DNA of 64,000 nt, from NCBI RefSeq assembly GCF_964340395.1, contig NC_135556.1:10891001-10955000 (forward strand), written 5' to 3'. Position 1 is the stretch's first letter, and the number at the start of each line of letters is the position of its first letter. The translations under genes were made by a program, and so were the position numbers. Below the pieces are notes generated by a model. That model was given only the letters and a program-made list of their open reading frames with translations. It searched no databases and was not told the origin of the DNA. Shown in pieces: positions 11,365 to 24,397 of this stretch. Source of the DNA: Glandiceps talaboti (taxonomy: Eukaryota; Hemichordata; Enteropneusta; Spengelidae).

Positions 11365-12496
11365 CTGCAAACATGGGATTTTTGTGAAGAGTAATAGAAT
11401 GTTGTATTTGCATTTGAGACAAACAGCGGGAAGGTTACTTGATTACTAATAAGTGCATTCATAAAGCTGTCAATCCTTTTTTGACAGTACCCGGTATAAA
11501 GTACACAGTGCACTTACTAAGTTTGATTTAAAAAATACAGACGCCCTACTGCTATGTAATCAAAACTTGTTACACACAGAACTGGCTGTGGTTCACAGGT
11601 ACAAAGTTACACCATACATACGCATATACAAATAACAATGCAGTTCACTAACCGAAATGGTATGTACAAATAACCTTTCAAAGGACACATTATTGACCTT
11701 TGACCTCGGCAGACTAGTGTGGCTGAGGGAAAACCTGGTGTCCTGCAGGGAGCTAGTCCACAAGGAAAGGTTGTTTCGTGCTGTGTGTTTGGACGGTGGA
11801 AACACACACACATGAAACAAGCATGCAACATGGGTCCAATTAGGACCGCAATGTTTGGATTTTAACATATGCCAGGAATAAACACACTGAAATTGAGAAT
11901 GCTAAGTTTTTGACCTCAAAAAACGGACTTCCGACTGCCTTAACAGTTTTACAACATTACTTGTACGAGTTCTACAGAAATGAATCCAAGAAAATCCTCT
12001 TTTTTTACATACATACAGTGTGAACTTAATCTAAGGTGTAACAGATATTCACATCATTCTGGCATGTATGTTTATACAAGATCTTTATCAATTTCATTCT
12101 ATGTACTTGCCCTGACCAGATTATGGTGAATCCGACACATTTATTGGAGAGGTGATACAATTTATCAGTCTTTAATACTCAATTGAGAAATTGCTCATCA
12201 TTAGGCCCGAATGAGGTAATAGGGGCGCCACGCTCTCCTTAGCTCTAAAGAGTCGTTTTGATAAAAACAGAAATTAACATTTCATTACTACTTCATCTAA
12301 TATCAAATTGTTATCAAAATGGTTGCCAAATTTGACAGATAATCCTGATTTAAGCTTCTACATATCTCTACAACCCCTATGTACAGAAAGGTAGACACTT
12401 TTTATCATAACTACTGAAGTGGTCAGTAATCCTGCAAACCTGTGTGTTCAAAAATTGTATTCTTACTCAACGAGAAGACTATTTGATCATGCTTTT

Positions 12497-12685
12497 ATCA
12501 AAGGGAAAAGTCCAGTCAGACCTTTTTCTGCCTTTAGTACACTTGTGTTGAGTACTGCTATCAACTTTAATAAGATTTTTGGTGATAAAATAGCACCTTG
12601 ATAACATCTTCAACTTTGAAATCTTGTCAAGAAGCCTTACTGCACTTGCCATGTGTTTGGGCATTTTGGGGATTTCCTACAAAGG
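12497..12685 (+). repeat. Dispersed repeat C, copy 1
   Basis: About 190 bp shared with 30832-31016: blocks GTCCAGTCAGAC, TTTAGTACACTTGT, GGTGATAAAATA, CACCTTG and CATTTTGGRGATTTC occur in the same order and spacing. Confidence 0.65.
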
Positions 12686-12944
12686 TTTATGGGAAAACCT
12701 GTGGTGATGACATCACATACCACACTATCTCTTTGTCTCAGCATTCTTTGTATCTTGGTTGAAGATGAAATACACACAAGTAACTTTGTATCATCAGTAC
12801 TTTTATCAACAGAGATCTCTTCCCATGGAATCTGAATCATGTGGTCATCATTTTCATTGATAATGTGATCACTGCCAGTACTAGTGTCTCACAAATCACA
12901 AGGGAAAGTGTTTAGTGTGCTCTGATGATTCCCTGGGGACGGTA

Positions 12945-13265
12945 CCAGTGGCCAGCTCTGATAGGGGTGTCTGGCCAGTCCTGGCCAGTCCTGGAAACCC
13001 CAGGCCCCTTTGACCAAAAATCAATACCCTATTTCAGACCATTGGGCATTACAGGTTTTTAAAAGATGACAGTTCAGACAATGGACAATGGACCACATTT
13101 TAGACCAAGCAAAATCGAAAATAATGCAAAGTGGACCCCATTTCAGACTCTTCAGCTCAAAAAAACCCAGAACCCATTTTAGACAAAAGGGCTAGAAAAC
13201 GCACCCCAAAGGGCGGAACATATACATATACTCAAATAAGGGGAGTAGCCCCAGGGATGATTCCT
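12945..13265 (+). repeat. Interspersed element with short internal repeats
   Basis: Shows doubled CTGGCCAGTC, three diverged copies of a block like GACCCCATTTCAGAC (near 13036, 13090 and 13133), then a tail with GGGCGGAACATATACATAT and GGGGAGTAGCCCC. The tail resembles a widespread invertebrate repeat ending in GGGAGTACCCCCC; that comparison is from memory. Confidence 0.4.
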
Positions 13266-13381
13266 GCCATGGGTGAAAGATACCCTATACACAGTGTGTG
13301 TATGTGCGTGCGTGCCATAGTTCCTTCATTAGTAAGTATGACGTCCAAGATGATTGGCCGACAGTTTGACCTGTAGTGGCC

Positions 13382-13620
13382 AAACAGGCTGTATATCTGA
13401 AATGTGTACCTGCACAGACTGAATATTATCTTAACATCTCCTTTTGTATACTCAAACAGGCTTGATATGTTGTGTCACCCAAGGTCATCAGACAAGCTGG
13501 TTATTTTGTTTAGAAAGTGTAAACCCAGACAGGCTAATCAGCCATCACCTTTTATGTGTATATACATTGTACCCAGACAAACTGAGCATCTCTGTTTTAT
13601 CACCCAATTATACCCATGTT
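13382..13620 (-). repeat. TGTCTGGGTA repeat array, minus-oriented
   Basis: Copies of GTACCCAGACARRCT-like motifs near 13382, 13406, 13446, 13519 and 13566 are the reverse complement of the motif repeated at 13880-14720. Confidence 0.5.
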
Positions 13621-13879
13621 AGATTAGATAATAACAGTCTTGTATCTTTTTTATGTACTTTTTTGGGATATGCTAGCAACTCCGCTATAAATGTTGGGTA
13701 TCGCTTATGTGGTTTTTTTTAAAGTGCACTAGTGACTCAGATGATATGTTTTGTCTTAGTTAGATAATAAATAAATCATTTCTGGGCCCTTTTTTGGGGG
13801 GATGCACCGGTGACGCACCTGTTAATGTTGTGTATCGTTCATGTGCAACGAAATGAACTCTGTTTGAATGATACAAGAT

Positions 13880-14873
<994 letters not shown>

Positions 14874-15279
14874 ATTTAAAACCTGCATGGGTTGACAAAG
14901 ATGACATATAGATCCTAGTATTAGACAACTAAAAAAAATATTTGATTCATATTACTGTCTCTTATTAGTCATACTTCAGTGAATCAAAGAGAACGCTTAG
15001 TTACCAAATCAGTCAACACTCCACCTTCACTAGTCTGTTTAATGCTTAACCCTTTAGTTGCCGTTCGACGGTATTTATCCGCGAGATTAAGCTAACACAC
15101 GCTATTTACAACTTGATAATGTAACTCATAGTTAAAGACATTGCTGAGGGGCCAGCTATCAGATATGAGTAAGCTAGGGAGCCATACGCCCACTATGTTG
15201 TAGTATGTATGTTTGACCGTGTTTGACACAAGAAAACCGTGATTTTTACATGAATTTTGAGCAAAATTTGTGCAAGTTT

Positions 15280-15560
15280 TTAAAAATGGCGAGAACGCGA
15301 CCATTACGCACAGATCCGTAGCAGGTTGGGGACGTTTCTAGGCTATTTTTGATGTTTTTGTTGTTGAAAATCAGTGTTCAAGACGTCAGAACTGTGTATA
15401 GACACACATGGGATCAAGGTCCGCCATATTGGAGATTGTAACTTGTCAACAAATCGAACCTCGGTCGTAAAATGGCCAGTGTCGTGTCATTGAAGAAGTG
15501 TAAGGTCAGCTAATACTACGATGTCAAAATGGCGACGCTCCGAAATTATGATAGGCATTG
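15280..15560. promoter_or_regulatory. CpG-rich promoter-like region with YY1-type motifs
   Basis: CpG is far denser here than in the flanks. AAAATGGCG-type cores (YY1 consensus AAnATGGCGGC) occur at about 15284 (aaaaatggcgag), 15471 (aaaatggcca) and 15523 (caaaatggcgac), plus an inverted CCAT core at 15423 (cgccatattgg). In animals such clusters sit at or just after start sites of broadly expressed genes. It precedes the mini-frame at 15705 and could also fire leftward. Confidence 0.38.
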
Positions 15561-15704
15561 CTGTATTTATGATCGTCAGCGTGGGCAAGGTATCGATAAA
15601 CACTGTTGCACGGCAATCAAACAAACGGTTCGTTGTAAAGTAATTATCTGAATGATAACAATGTCAACATATTTGACATCGCAAATCTGAATGCTATACA
15701 TAGA

Positions 15705-16562
15705 ATGCAACGGGACTTGGGATGTCAACACAGACATGTGTTGATGCCAGGTGACAGAGATAGAAGGCAAGGCAAGCAGATAACATTGGGATCACTTTGG
15801 GAAGACTTCAACACAATCAAGGTAAATATGAATATGTTCAGAATTTTCCATGTGTTGTATTATGAATGAAATGTATTCGTGTACTCTGTTCAAAAGAGCC
15901 AGAAATGAATTTTGAAACTACTAGAATTAGATGACCATGTATTTCTAATTTCCATTTTTTTAGAGTGTCAGATTTTTAGTATGTCATGGTTATTATCTCA
16001 AAACAAGCAATACTATTTCTGATACTTCATTTGTATGTTAGAGTCAGGTTACACATATCAATCAGTTGAGATCAAAGTAAATGTGTAATAAATTATACAA
16101 ACAAATTGTAACTTTTCTTGACAAGTGTTCAACTGAATTTCATGAGTATTTACATAAACTATTGAACTATCGAGATAAGTCATCTGCTTATGTAATGTTA
16201 TGTGTGAAGTGTATCTCAGAGGTAGACATTTATGTACATGTTTCATTGAAATAATAGCAAGATACACATAGTTCATTTCTTGTTCTATAGAGTATGTTTG
16301 AACTCTAGCAATGTTGAAATATTGTGAAAAATGTAGACATGCATACAAACATGTGGACATTCCATTGTACAATGAAACTTATTTTCATTTTTTCCTTGTT
16401 GCAATTTTTATTTTCAGTTCAAGTGTTTTGTTGTTAGTGCATTGTATGATTTGCAATTTCAACATCAGCCAAAGTCAACATACAAAAGAAATATTGAGAA
16501 TAATAAACTTTGTCATTCTTGTTGTTGAATTTCAGGAAAAGAATACAATAAACCTGGGATAA
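15705..16562 (+). CDS. Spliced mini-frame, two exons (15705-15821, 16536-16562)
   Basis: ATG at 15705 opens 39 codons (MQRDLGCQHRHVLMPGDRDR then QITLGSLWEDFNTIK) ending AAG|GTAAAT. The next exon has an excellent acceptor (tcattcttgttgttgaatttcag) and adds EKNTINLG and a stop, 47 residues in all. The frame is open upstream to 15648 (NVNIFDIANLNAIHR), so the true start may lie earlier. In exon 2 another frame, one base off, reads IEIDILKGLFNTGDELC and on to QQSVPGRGIT with a stop at 16674, which suggests a frameshifted or decayed coding sequence. A CpG-rich, YY1-motif region lies just upstream. Gene or pseudogene cannot be decided. Confidence 0.33.
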
Positions 16563-16676
16563 GCCTGCACCTATTGAAATTGATATTTTGAAGGGTCTAT
16601 TCAATACTGGTGATGAGCTGTGTATGGACAATTTTCATACCCAACAGAGTGTACCAGGAAGAGGCATTACTTGATT

Positions 16677-17994
16677 GAACAGTGAGCTACAACTCCTTAC
16701 ACACTCAAGAAATAAGGATGAACATTGACAGTGGTATTACATGTATATTCTCAAAATGTAAAAAAAAAAAACTATTTGCACATGTGTAACTGTTCATGAC
16801 AATATTAGTCTATGATTTGTACCTTATTTTATCATCTACATATTTTTGTCTTATTTTGATAACATTTATATTGCAAATAGTGTTGTATAGTTGTTTGTAG
16901 CTCAAATTCTTACATTTGTATGCTGTATCACTAGTTTATTTGAGAGCATCATACAAGATGTTGTTATTGTCTTGTTGTTTGTTATCTTCCAGTATCAACT
17001 TGGTTTTACAGTTTTACATGTAGTTCACAAATGAAGCAGTGTAGGTTTATGTATGCATCTGGATAGTTTAGATACCACAATGTGATACATGCCAACAAGA
17101 TCAAGAGTAGCACATGTACATGTACATTGTAGAATACTTTTTTTGTCTGAATTCATGTAAGTTTATTGTTACATGTGTTGCCCATCATACGTTCAATCCT
17201 CAACACTTCTGATAAACACAACCAAAAATATTGTTGATATCAGATTACCTAAGATTTTCAGTCATTTTGAATAACCAATTATGTCATGTGGCACTGTTGA
17301 GATTACAATATCCATATATTTTATACCAGATGCTGCCATTGGTGTTTAGTTTGGGACCGTTAGAAGTATGCTGAAAATATTTCATGTATCAAAATCAAGT
17401 TCAACAATACACATGTAGTAACATATTAGGACTGTCAATTGACTTTGCATGTACATGTACATTGCAACTACTAGTAACAAGTACTGTAGCAATGACAATT
17501 TACCATATCTGTGCCATTTATCTACTCCCTGACTTCTCATGAGTGTTAGTGTCTCATTTATATTTTTTTTCTTATACTACCAAAGCTAATAAAAAATATC
17601 ACAGATTCTGTCAATTTTTTAAGAGACTGTCAGCTATTTTTGAAAGAGCAGTGAAGTTATGTGACCAAATTATTTATTGTCGGGTCCTCTGTGTCACACC
17701 GAGTTGAAAAGTGTATAGTAATATTAGACAAAGAGAAGTCACATTTGACCGATGGCCTGGGGCCCTAGGCCCTAGTGATATGATACTCATCCTTTTTATA
17801 TTGTGGGATGACATTTCAGATTTACCACATACATTCAGCACTTGATGAATATTAAAGATCATTTTTATGTTATAGATATTGTTTGTTGTTGTATATTTGC
17901 ATGCTAAGGCACAACCATGTAATAATGAGCAATAGAATGATATGAAAAGTAAAAAAAAGTCTTACGTCCACCCTTAAAATATAGAAAAAAATAT
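16677..17994. other. Non-coding stretch after the mini-frame
   Basis: AT-rich, with a 12-A run near 16760 and many TACATGTA palindromes. It may include the 3'-UTR of the 15705-16562 transcript. Nothing else is seen. Confidence 0.45.
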
Positions 17995-19695
17995 ATCAAG
18001 AAAACTATGATTTGTGTATTGGAGGCCATTTTGAATATTTAATTCAAAATTTAAACAATTTGCATATTTTTGGGATCCATGTTGCATTTTGATTCCACAA
18101 ATATATGGTCATACCAGATGACACTTGGCTAGTTTGGACTCAAGCACGCTTGTATTGTAATATGATACATGTATTTACATTTTTTGCATCATGTCACACA
18201 GATATCATATGTTTACCCTGTACATGATGACTAAAAACAAAGATTTGGTGCCCAAATATTTACATATTATAAAATATTTGCATATAATTCTGCATGCTTA
18301 TGACATTGAACAACAAAGTGCAATGAAAAATGAAGAATGTTTCAGGTTTCACCAACACGAATTGAAGAATTTGTGAAATATTCAATAACTTGACTGTAAT
18401 GGCAGCCATTTTGAATATTTAATGAGGTCACATGACAAATATTTGCATATTTTTGGGACCACTGTCTTTGGATGTATCCAAAAATACTTGGTTATGTATG
18501 GTAAAACATGGTCTGTTTGGACTCTGGCACCCATGTACATAAATGTAATATGACTATTTCACTTGTTGAATGGTATGCCGAACATATCAAATTACTGTAT
18601 GTTTGCCTAGTACATAATGACTAAAACCAAAGATTTTTGGCCCAAATCTTTACATATGATGTCATATTTTCATATTATTCTACAGACTTGCAACATTGAG
18701 GGCTAAAATTACAATAAAAAATTGAAAATATTTTACTCTCACTTATACAAATTGAAAATATTATATAAAATTCAATAACTTGACTGTAATGGCATCCATT
18801 TTGAATATTTAATGAGGTCACATGACCGATATTTGCATTTTTTTGGGACCGCTATCTTTTGGTAATTCCAAAAATACTTGGTTATGTATGGTCAAATATG
18901 GTCAGTTTAGACTAAAACGATCCTGTAATATGGCACTGTCACTCTCAGAATCCCTGTTCAAGAGTACCAATTTACTATATGTCCGCCATATGTTGTATGG
19001 GGTGAAAATCAGAGTTTTGCTCCTAAATCTTTACATATGATGTAATATTTCAATATTATTGCACAGCCTTGTAACATTGAGGGATAAAATGCAATAACAA
19101 ATTGAAAATATTATACTCTTACCCATACAAATTGAAAAATGGGCAGAGCATTCAATAATTTTATTGTAAAGGCGGCCATTTTGAATATATAATGAGGTCA
19201 CATGACCAATATTTGCATATTTTTGGGATGCTTTTTTTATGACCAGTTCAAAAATATATGGTTTCATCAGATCATCATTGGTCAGTTTGGACTCAAACAA
19301 TCCTGCAATATGGTACTTCCACTCCTTGAATTGCATGCAAAAATAACGAGTTACCACATGTTTACCAGGGTGAAAATCAAAATTACATACATAAATCTTT
19401 ACATATTATGTAATATTTCTATATCATTCCACAGGCTGGTAACATTGTGGGCTAAAATTCTATAAAAACTGAGAATTTTGTACTCTCACAATACAAATTA
19501 TAAAAATGTGAAAAATATTTCATAACTTTACTGGTTTGGCGGCCATTTTGAATATATAATGAGGTCACATGACATAAATTTGCATATTTTTGGAAACTCT
19601 GATATATGTAGATTCCATAAATATATAGTTTTCCTGGGTCATCCTTGGTCAGTTTTGACACCAGGTGTTATGTAACATGGTACCAACACCTATAT
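17995..19695 (+). repeat. Satellite-like tandem array, five about 380-bp monomers
   Basis: The anchor GCCATTTTGAATATTTAAT occurs at 18025, 18405, 18795 (TCC variant), 19175 and 19542, spacing 380, 390, 380 and 367. Monomers share TTTGCATATTTTTGGGA, ACTTGGTTATGTATGGT-like and GTTTGGACTC blocks. Monomers 2-5 add AATGAGGTCACATGAC. ORFs of 61-108 codons inside it repeat with the monomer and are not genes. Confidence 0.9.
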
Positions 19696-19789
19696 TATAC
19701 CCTCTCAGGGGCTTGGGGTTCAAAGGGTTAATAAATCACATCAAAATGTACAGAGGCAGTATTATGCAAACATCCCCCTATTTGTCAAA

Positions 19790-20060
19790 AGGTAGTCACA
19801 GATTCAATCCCGCCATCAATTTCCCTCCAAATGTTAGCCAAGTGTATTGCGGGCAGTTTCCCATTAGCATTTCATTAAATTTGTGCAATAACATCACCAT
19901 ACGATGTAATTACAACAAATCCACCAGTCAAGTGAGGTCGCGAGGGTCAATGTTGTCTCCGAGGTTTCTGAGAGTGCAACTCTGGATTAGGTCAAAATGT
20001 CTCACATTTATATACCTTAAACTACAGCCATTAATTTTTACAGATTATGAAGGCTTACCA
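19790..20060. promoter_or_regulatory. Possible conserved non-coding element
   Basis: Directly after the 380-bp satellite lies unique sequence with CATCAATTTCCCTCC, TTCCCATTAGCATTTCATTA, ACATCACCATACGATGTAAT and CAAGTG. It keeps a 144-codon ORF open by chance but the peptide is not convincing; the base pattern resembles homeobox-gene enhancers. Confidence 0.25.
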
Positions 20061-20990
20061 CCTAGATGCATCTTAATTTCACCTATTCAACCTGCCTGAC
20101 TTTTTTTTTGTCAGGTCAACAACCAGAAACTATCACAGGCTAGATAACTAACATTCCTAAGTTACAAAATAAACATGTTCCGTTTTTTTTTTTACTTTTC
20201 TAAAGGAAAACAGAAGAAACAGATATACTTTTTTTCAGCAATTTCGCTGCAGCTGTGAGCCTTAATGGCGTTGAGTTTGTATTGTGAACATTTCAGCATT
20301 TCTTTACTGTAGGGTTAGAATATATATAGCTTCATCACTTTCATGAATTATTGAGGACGGCATGTCCTCAAACTACTATGCCATATGGGCCTGTGTTGAC
20401 ACACAAGTATGAACAATACTGACCCACATTCCCTTTTTCCCTAGACGATTCAAACCAGTCACAACTTCGGCTTGTGGTCAGCCTTGCATCATTCAATATC
20501 TTGTTATGGTTGGAAACTAAGTAAAATCTACCAAAGTTCCCCAGTCATTTCACTGGGGTTCCCAGCAAAATTATGGTGCAAGGTAACATGACAAATTTTT
20601 TATCTATCCACATTTTACAACATATGCTACTAGGGTTCCCAAGCCTCAGCTAAAAAAAAAAATGATCATTGCAAAAAAAAAAAGAGCAATAATTTCTGTA
20701 CATGACATATTTCAAACAAAGCCACACAAACCAAAATGAACGATATCACATAGTGTCACTGTATTCAAAGTGTGAAAACTAGCCAACAGTACACATTATT
20801 ATATACTCACATTTGTAGGAGATCAAAGTTTTTCTTTCATTACATTGCCTGCAGCTATACATAGAAACACAGATGCTAGCAAATGTAGTGAATGAAAGTA
20901 GTATTTATTACATCTTTGGAATACGCTGGAGGGAACTAAAGGCAGCAGCAAATAAAATTAAAAATAACTGAATGACATGTATACCTCAAA

Positions 20991-21850
20991 CTGATTGATC
21001 TCACTCTCACGAGGACTCAAACTATATGAACGTTTTCCACGGAAAATTTTCAGTGGTCTAGTAATAAATTTGCTTCTCCTGTCATATCCTGTCCCATGTT
21101 ACATCTGATATTTCCTAAAAACTGTTTGATCTCATTCTTAAGAGAATACAATTTATATGAACATTTTCCATGGAAAATTTTCAGTGGTCTAGTAATAAAT
21201 TTGCTTCTCCTCCTATCTTGACCCCTGTTACATCTGATATCCCCTGAACTGGATGATCTTATTCGTTTGGGAAATAAAAAAAAATTATATGAACATTTCC
21301 GATTTTAAAAAATGCCTGTGGTCTTAAAAACATAGTTGCTTCTGTGTCGTACCTTGCCACTTGTTCTGCATTTAATATTCATATATTTTCTACTGAAATT
21401 TTTCAGTGCTCTAGGAACATATTTGCTTCTCCCCTGTTACAACATACACCATGAACCGGTTGATCTTATTCTGATGGGAACACAATTTATATGAACGTTT
21501 CCGATTGTGAAAAGTTTCAGTGGTCTTAAAGTTAAAACATAGTCGCTTTTCCTGTCGTACCCTGGCCCTTGTTCTGCATTGAATATTCATACATTTTCTA
21601 CTGAAAGTATTCAGTGCTCTAGTAACATATTTACTTCTCCCCTGTTACAACATACACCATGAACTGATTGATCTTATTCTGATGGGAACACAATTTATAT
21701 GAACATTTCCGATTGTAAAAAATTTCAGTGGTATTAAAACATAGTTGCTTTTCCTGTCGTACCTTGCCACTTGTGCTGCATTTAATATTCATATTGAAAG
21801 TTTTCAGTGCTCTGGTAACATATTTGCGTCGTCTGTCCTGTCTTGACCCA
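20991..21850 (+). repeat. Tandem array with two unit lengths
   Basis: CTGATTGATCTYATTCT-like starts fall at 20991, 21122, 21249, 21456 and 21664, giving spacings of 131, 127, 207 and 208. The long unit is the short one plus an inner second copy of the TTTTCAGTGCTCTAGTAACATATTTGCTTCTCC half. Confidence 0.8.
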
Positions 21851-22041
21851 TGTTCTGTGTTTTATCAGCAGTTTTAAAAATATGACAAAAAGATCAAACT
21901 TATGAGGACAAGGACCCCATGAACATAATCCCCCAGTAACCCAACTATGCACACTTTATTGCTCAGCTGGTATGCACCAAATATTTCATGAAAGCTACTG
22001 TAAGAACAGGATTTAACATTTGCCTTTTCCCATCTTTGTAG

Positions 22042-22177
22042 AAAATGCGGAGTTGGTACTCAACGGATCAGTTGCGACTACTTGATGGCCTACTCTGTGA
22101 TTGGAATGTTTACACTGTATCAGCTACTACACTACAAATACCATCTTTATCCCTCAATGCCAAGGTTCTGCCGATAG
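22042..22177 (+). CDS. Candidate terminal exon (44 codons plus stop)
   Basis: A very good acceptor (cattgccttttcccatctttgtag type) opens a frame reading KCGVGTQRISCDYLMAYSVI then GMFTLYQLLHYKYHLYPSMP and a TAG at 22175. The peptide is aromatic-rich with a possible membrane segment. No phase-matched partner or poly(A) signal found. Confidence 0.28.
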
Positions 22178-22817
22178 CAAGACTGCATCTACAACAGGCT
22201 TACGACCACAGATTGTACTAAATTTATGGTCTGAGAGCATAAGCTGTCCAGAGAGATACAGCCTTCTTATACGGTGCATTCCATGTAGTGCTTCAGCTAC
22301 GCAATACTAAAAAATATGTCACATTTATGGGACACCAGCGATTATAAAGACTGGAACATAAATGCATCTGTCACTCTATGTAAATCATAGCAAAATCATT
22401 CACTCAGTGGAAAAGACATTTTTATGACCGTGTCTTCTGATGTGTTATGATTTACGTTCCCTATCTTTTCCTTGGATATACTTTTAAGATGGTCTCTTTT
22501 ACCTAACTATTTCAGTCAGATTGTTTCCTTTTCAATTTTTTTTTTCAAAATCAGAAGAAAAAAATGCCAGAAAGACAAACATTCTACTGTGAAAGATTAT
22601 GAAGTTATTATAATAACAACAATCCTTCTCAGTAAAATCTATGGACTTTCTTTCTACCAGTTCTTCATTTTGTCAAAATTTCATATCTCTGTCATATCCC
22701 TGTTAGATACTCGATGCCAATTCAGAAAGCATCAAGTGACATGGGCAAGATCTGAACACGCCCCCAAAACCAAAGTTTTTTTGTTTCAATGGAAGAATTA
22801 CATGTCATTTTTCTTAC

Positions 22818-23046
22818 TGAAATATCTTGGCTCATCACAAGTAACCATGAGATCTCTAACACTGCATAAAGGTAAATCAAACAACTGATTTGACAATAAA
22901 ATTTTTGGGATGTACCCAAAAATTAATGCTGACATCACGACTGTAGAGAAAATACATATTAAAGTGATTAAAAGTATTATACAATGTACTGGAAATAATG
23001 GAATATTTACGGTTTTCCTTCCCTTTCTGTTATCCGGGTTCGACAT
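22818..23046 (-). CDS. First coding exon of a putative membrane-anchored protein (76 codons)
   Basis: The ATG at 23046 has A at -3 and an in-frame TGA four codons upstream. The reading begins MSNPDNRKGRKTVNIP, a short basic cytosolic-type tail, followed by a strongly hydrophobic stretch of about 28 residues (about 18-45, with VHCIILLITLICIFSTVV inside) that would span the membrane. Then comes a polar segment with two Cys (CSVRDLMVTC), ending at donor TTTCA|GTAAGA in phase 1. The topology suggests a type II anchor as in Golgi glycosyltransferases or sulfotransferases, but nothing catalytic is visible in this exon. A 138-codon frame overlaps on the plus strand and looks less protein-like. Confidence 0.42.
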
Positions 23047-23539
23047 TCTGAAAATTCAGCATCACACTGACTAAAATTGAAAAGCGAAACAAATGACACC
23101 TTTACACTGTACTATAGATACTGCGATACCAAACATACATCCTGTGGTCCACTGTTAAGGGGCTGTAAGTATAAACTTGACCTGAGATCAAAATGACCAA
23201 AAAAGTTCAAGGTTAAATCATGACAGTACAATGAAGTACAGTATGCAATGAAAGCATACAAGGATGAAAGACTTTCAGCCATACTGTTTTTGTAAGACAC
23301 ATGAAACAACCAAATACCTAAAATTCATTTCATGCATGCCCACCAGGCACCAGAAATCTATACCAACACAAATGTATACACGCATACCAATATTGTCCAA
23401 TTCAATATGTATCTGTGTAAACAAATGCATTCCTAGTATCATATATGAGTTGATACAAACATGCACATTGCTCCTAAACCATATATCTTCCCATGCCACC
23501 ATCCATGAGTATTTGTTCTTGCTTATAATACCTTGTACA

Positions 23540-23900
23540 GTCATGATGGTCGTTAAATGGTTAGCATGGCAAGCTTGGAATCTGCAGGTTGCAAATTTGA
23601 GCCCCAAACTACTGTTTGTTTCTGAACGGATATTAAAGTCCTTGGGCAAGATTTGAACCACGACTGTGCCTCAGTCAACCCAGCTGTATAAATTAGGCAC
23701 CTGGTAGGATAAGAGGCTTCAATGTGAATGCTTTAATCCTATGCACTTATAAATGCAGCACTGTATGCTCCCAAGGGAGTTGAGGAAGTAGAAAGGGCTG
23801 CTGCGCTGCTATAGATCCGTGCCAAGGGATAATAATTATAAAGCGCTTTGAGCACAGAGTGGGAAAGCACTACATAAAAAATAAAAAGATTATTATTATT
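23540..23900 (+). mobile_element. tRNA-derived SINE
   Basis: The head resembles a tRNA with A box TGGTCGTTAAATGG (from 23547) and a decayed B box in GGTTGCAAATTTGAGCCCC (from 23588). A middle domain includes GTCCTTGGGCAAGAT, CCCAGCTGTATAAAT and CACCTGGTAGG, a block shared by many animal SINEs. The 3' part has ATAAAGCGCTTTGAGCAC and an (ATT)n tail ending at 23900. About 360 bp, apparently full length. Confidence 0.8.
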
Positions 23901-24397
23901 CTGTGCCTATTACTATACCCTTGTGACCTTCCCCTTGGGAGAAAACCCTGAGGGGGAGGGAACCCTCCTTTGGGGGGCATAAATGAATCCATGTATGATC
24001 ACACCTGCCATGAACACTCATATGTACTAATTAAGTTTCATATGAGCCGCAAACTCTAGCTAGTAGCTCAAGCATCATTGACATGGTACAGCTACGCTGA
24101 CTGTGAATACACAAGGGACCACAACACATGCACATATGATCTTGTTGACACTAGGGCCGTACAACTTTGCTGCCTGGATTACCCACAAATTCATTCAACC
24201 ATTCAGTCATGGCTGGTTCATCGAAATGTTTTTCTAAGGGTTGGTACATGTGTACATACATGTGAAGGTAAGTGAAACCTAACCGCGTTCCTCTCTGCCC
24301 CCCCCCCCCCATGTGGAGTACAGTCAGGTTAAAAAAAATGTTTCAAGAATACAATTACATGCAACTATAATTACTTTCAACGTTTCCTCCTTGTGTT

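Larger units (their letters stand above)
8729..13381. other. Intronic or intergenic region
   Basis: Outside the annotated hAT-like element, repeats A, B and C and the candidate exon at 11244, this is unique AT-rich DNA with no supported gene. Confidence 0.45.

Noticed and set aside
19665-20099. 144-codon plus-strand ORF
   Set aside because: It starts in the satellite and crosses unique DNA that looks regulatory; the peptide has no convincing composition.
22472-22888. 138-codon plus-strand ORF
   Set aside because: AT-rich, Lys/Phe/Ser-heavy peptide, partly antisense to the better-supported membrane-protein exon at 22818-23046.
23264-23661. ORFs of 130 and 128 codons on both strands
   Set aside because: They run into the SINE head and are open on both strands by chance; the SINE explains the structure from 23540.
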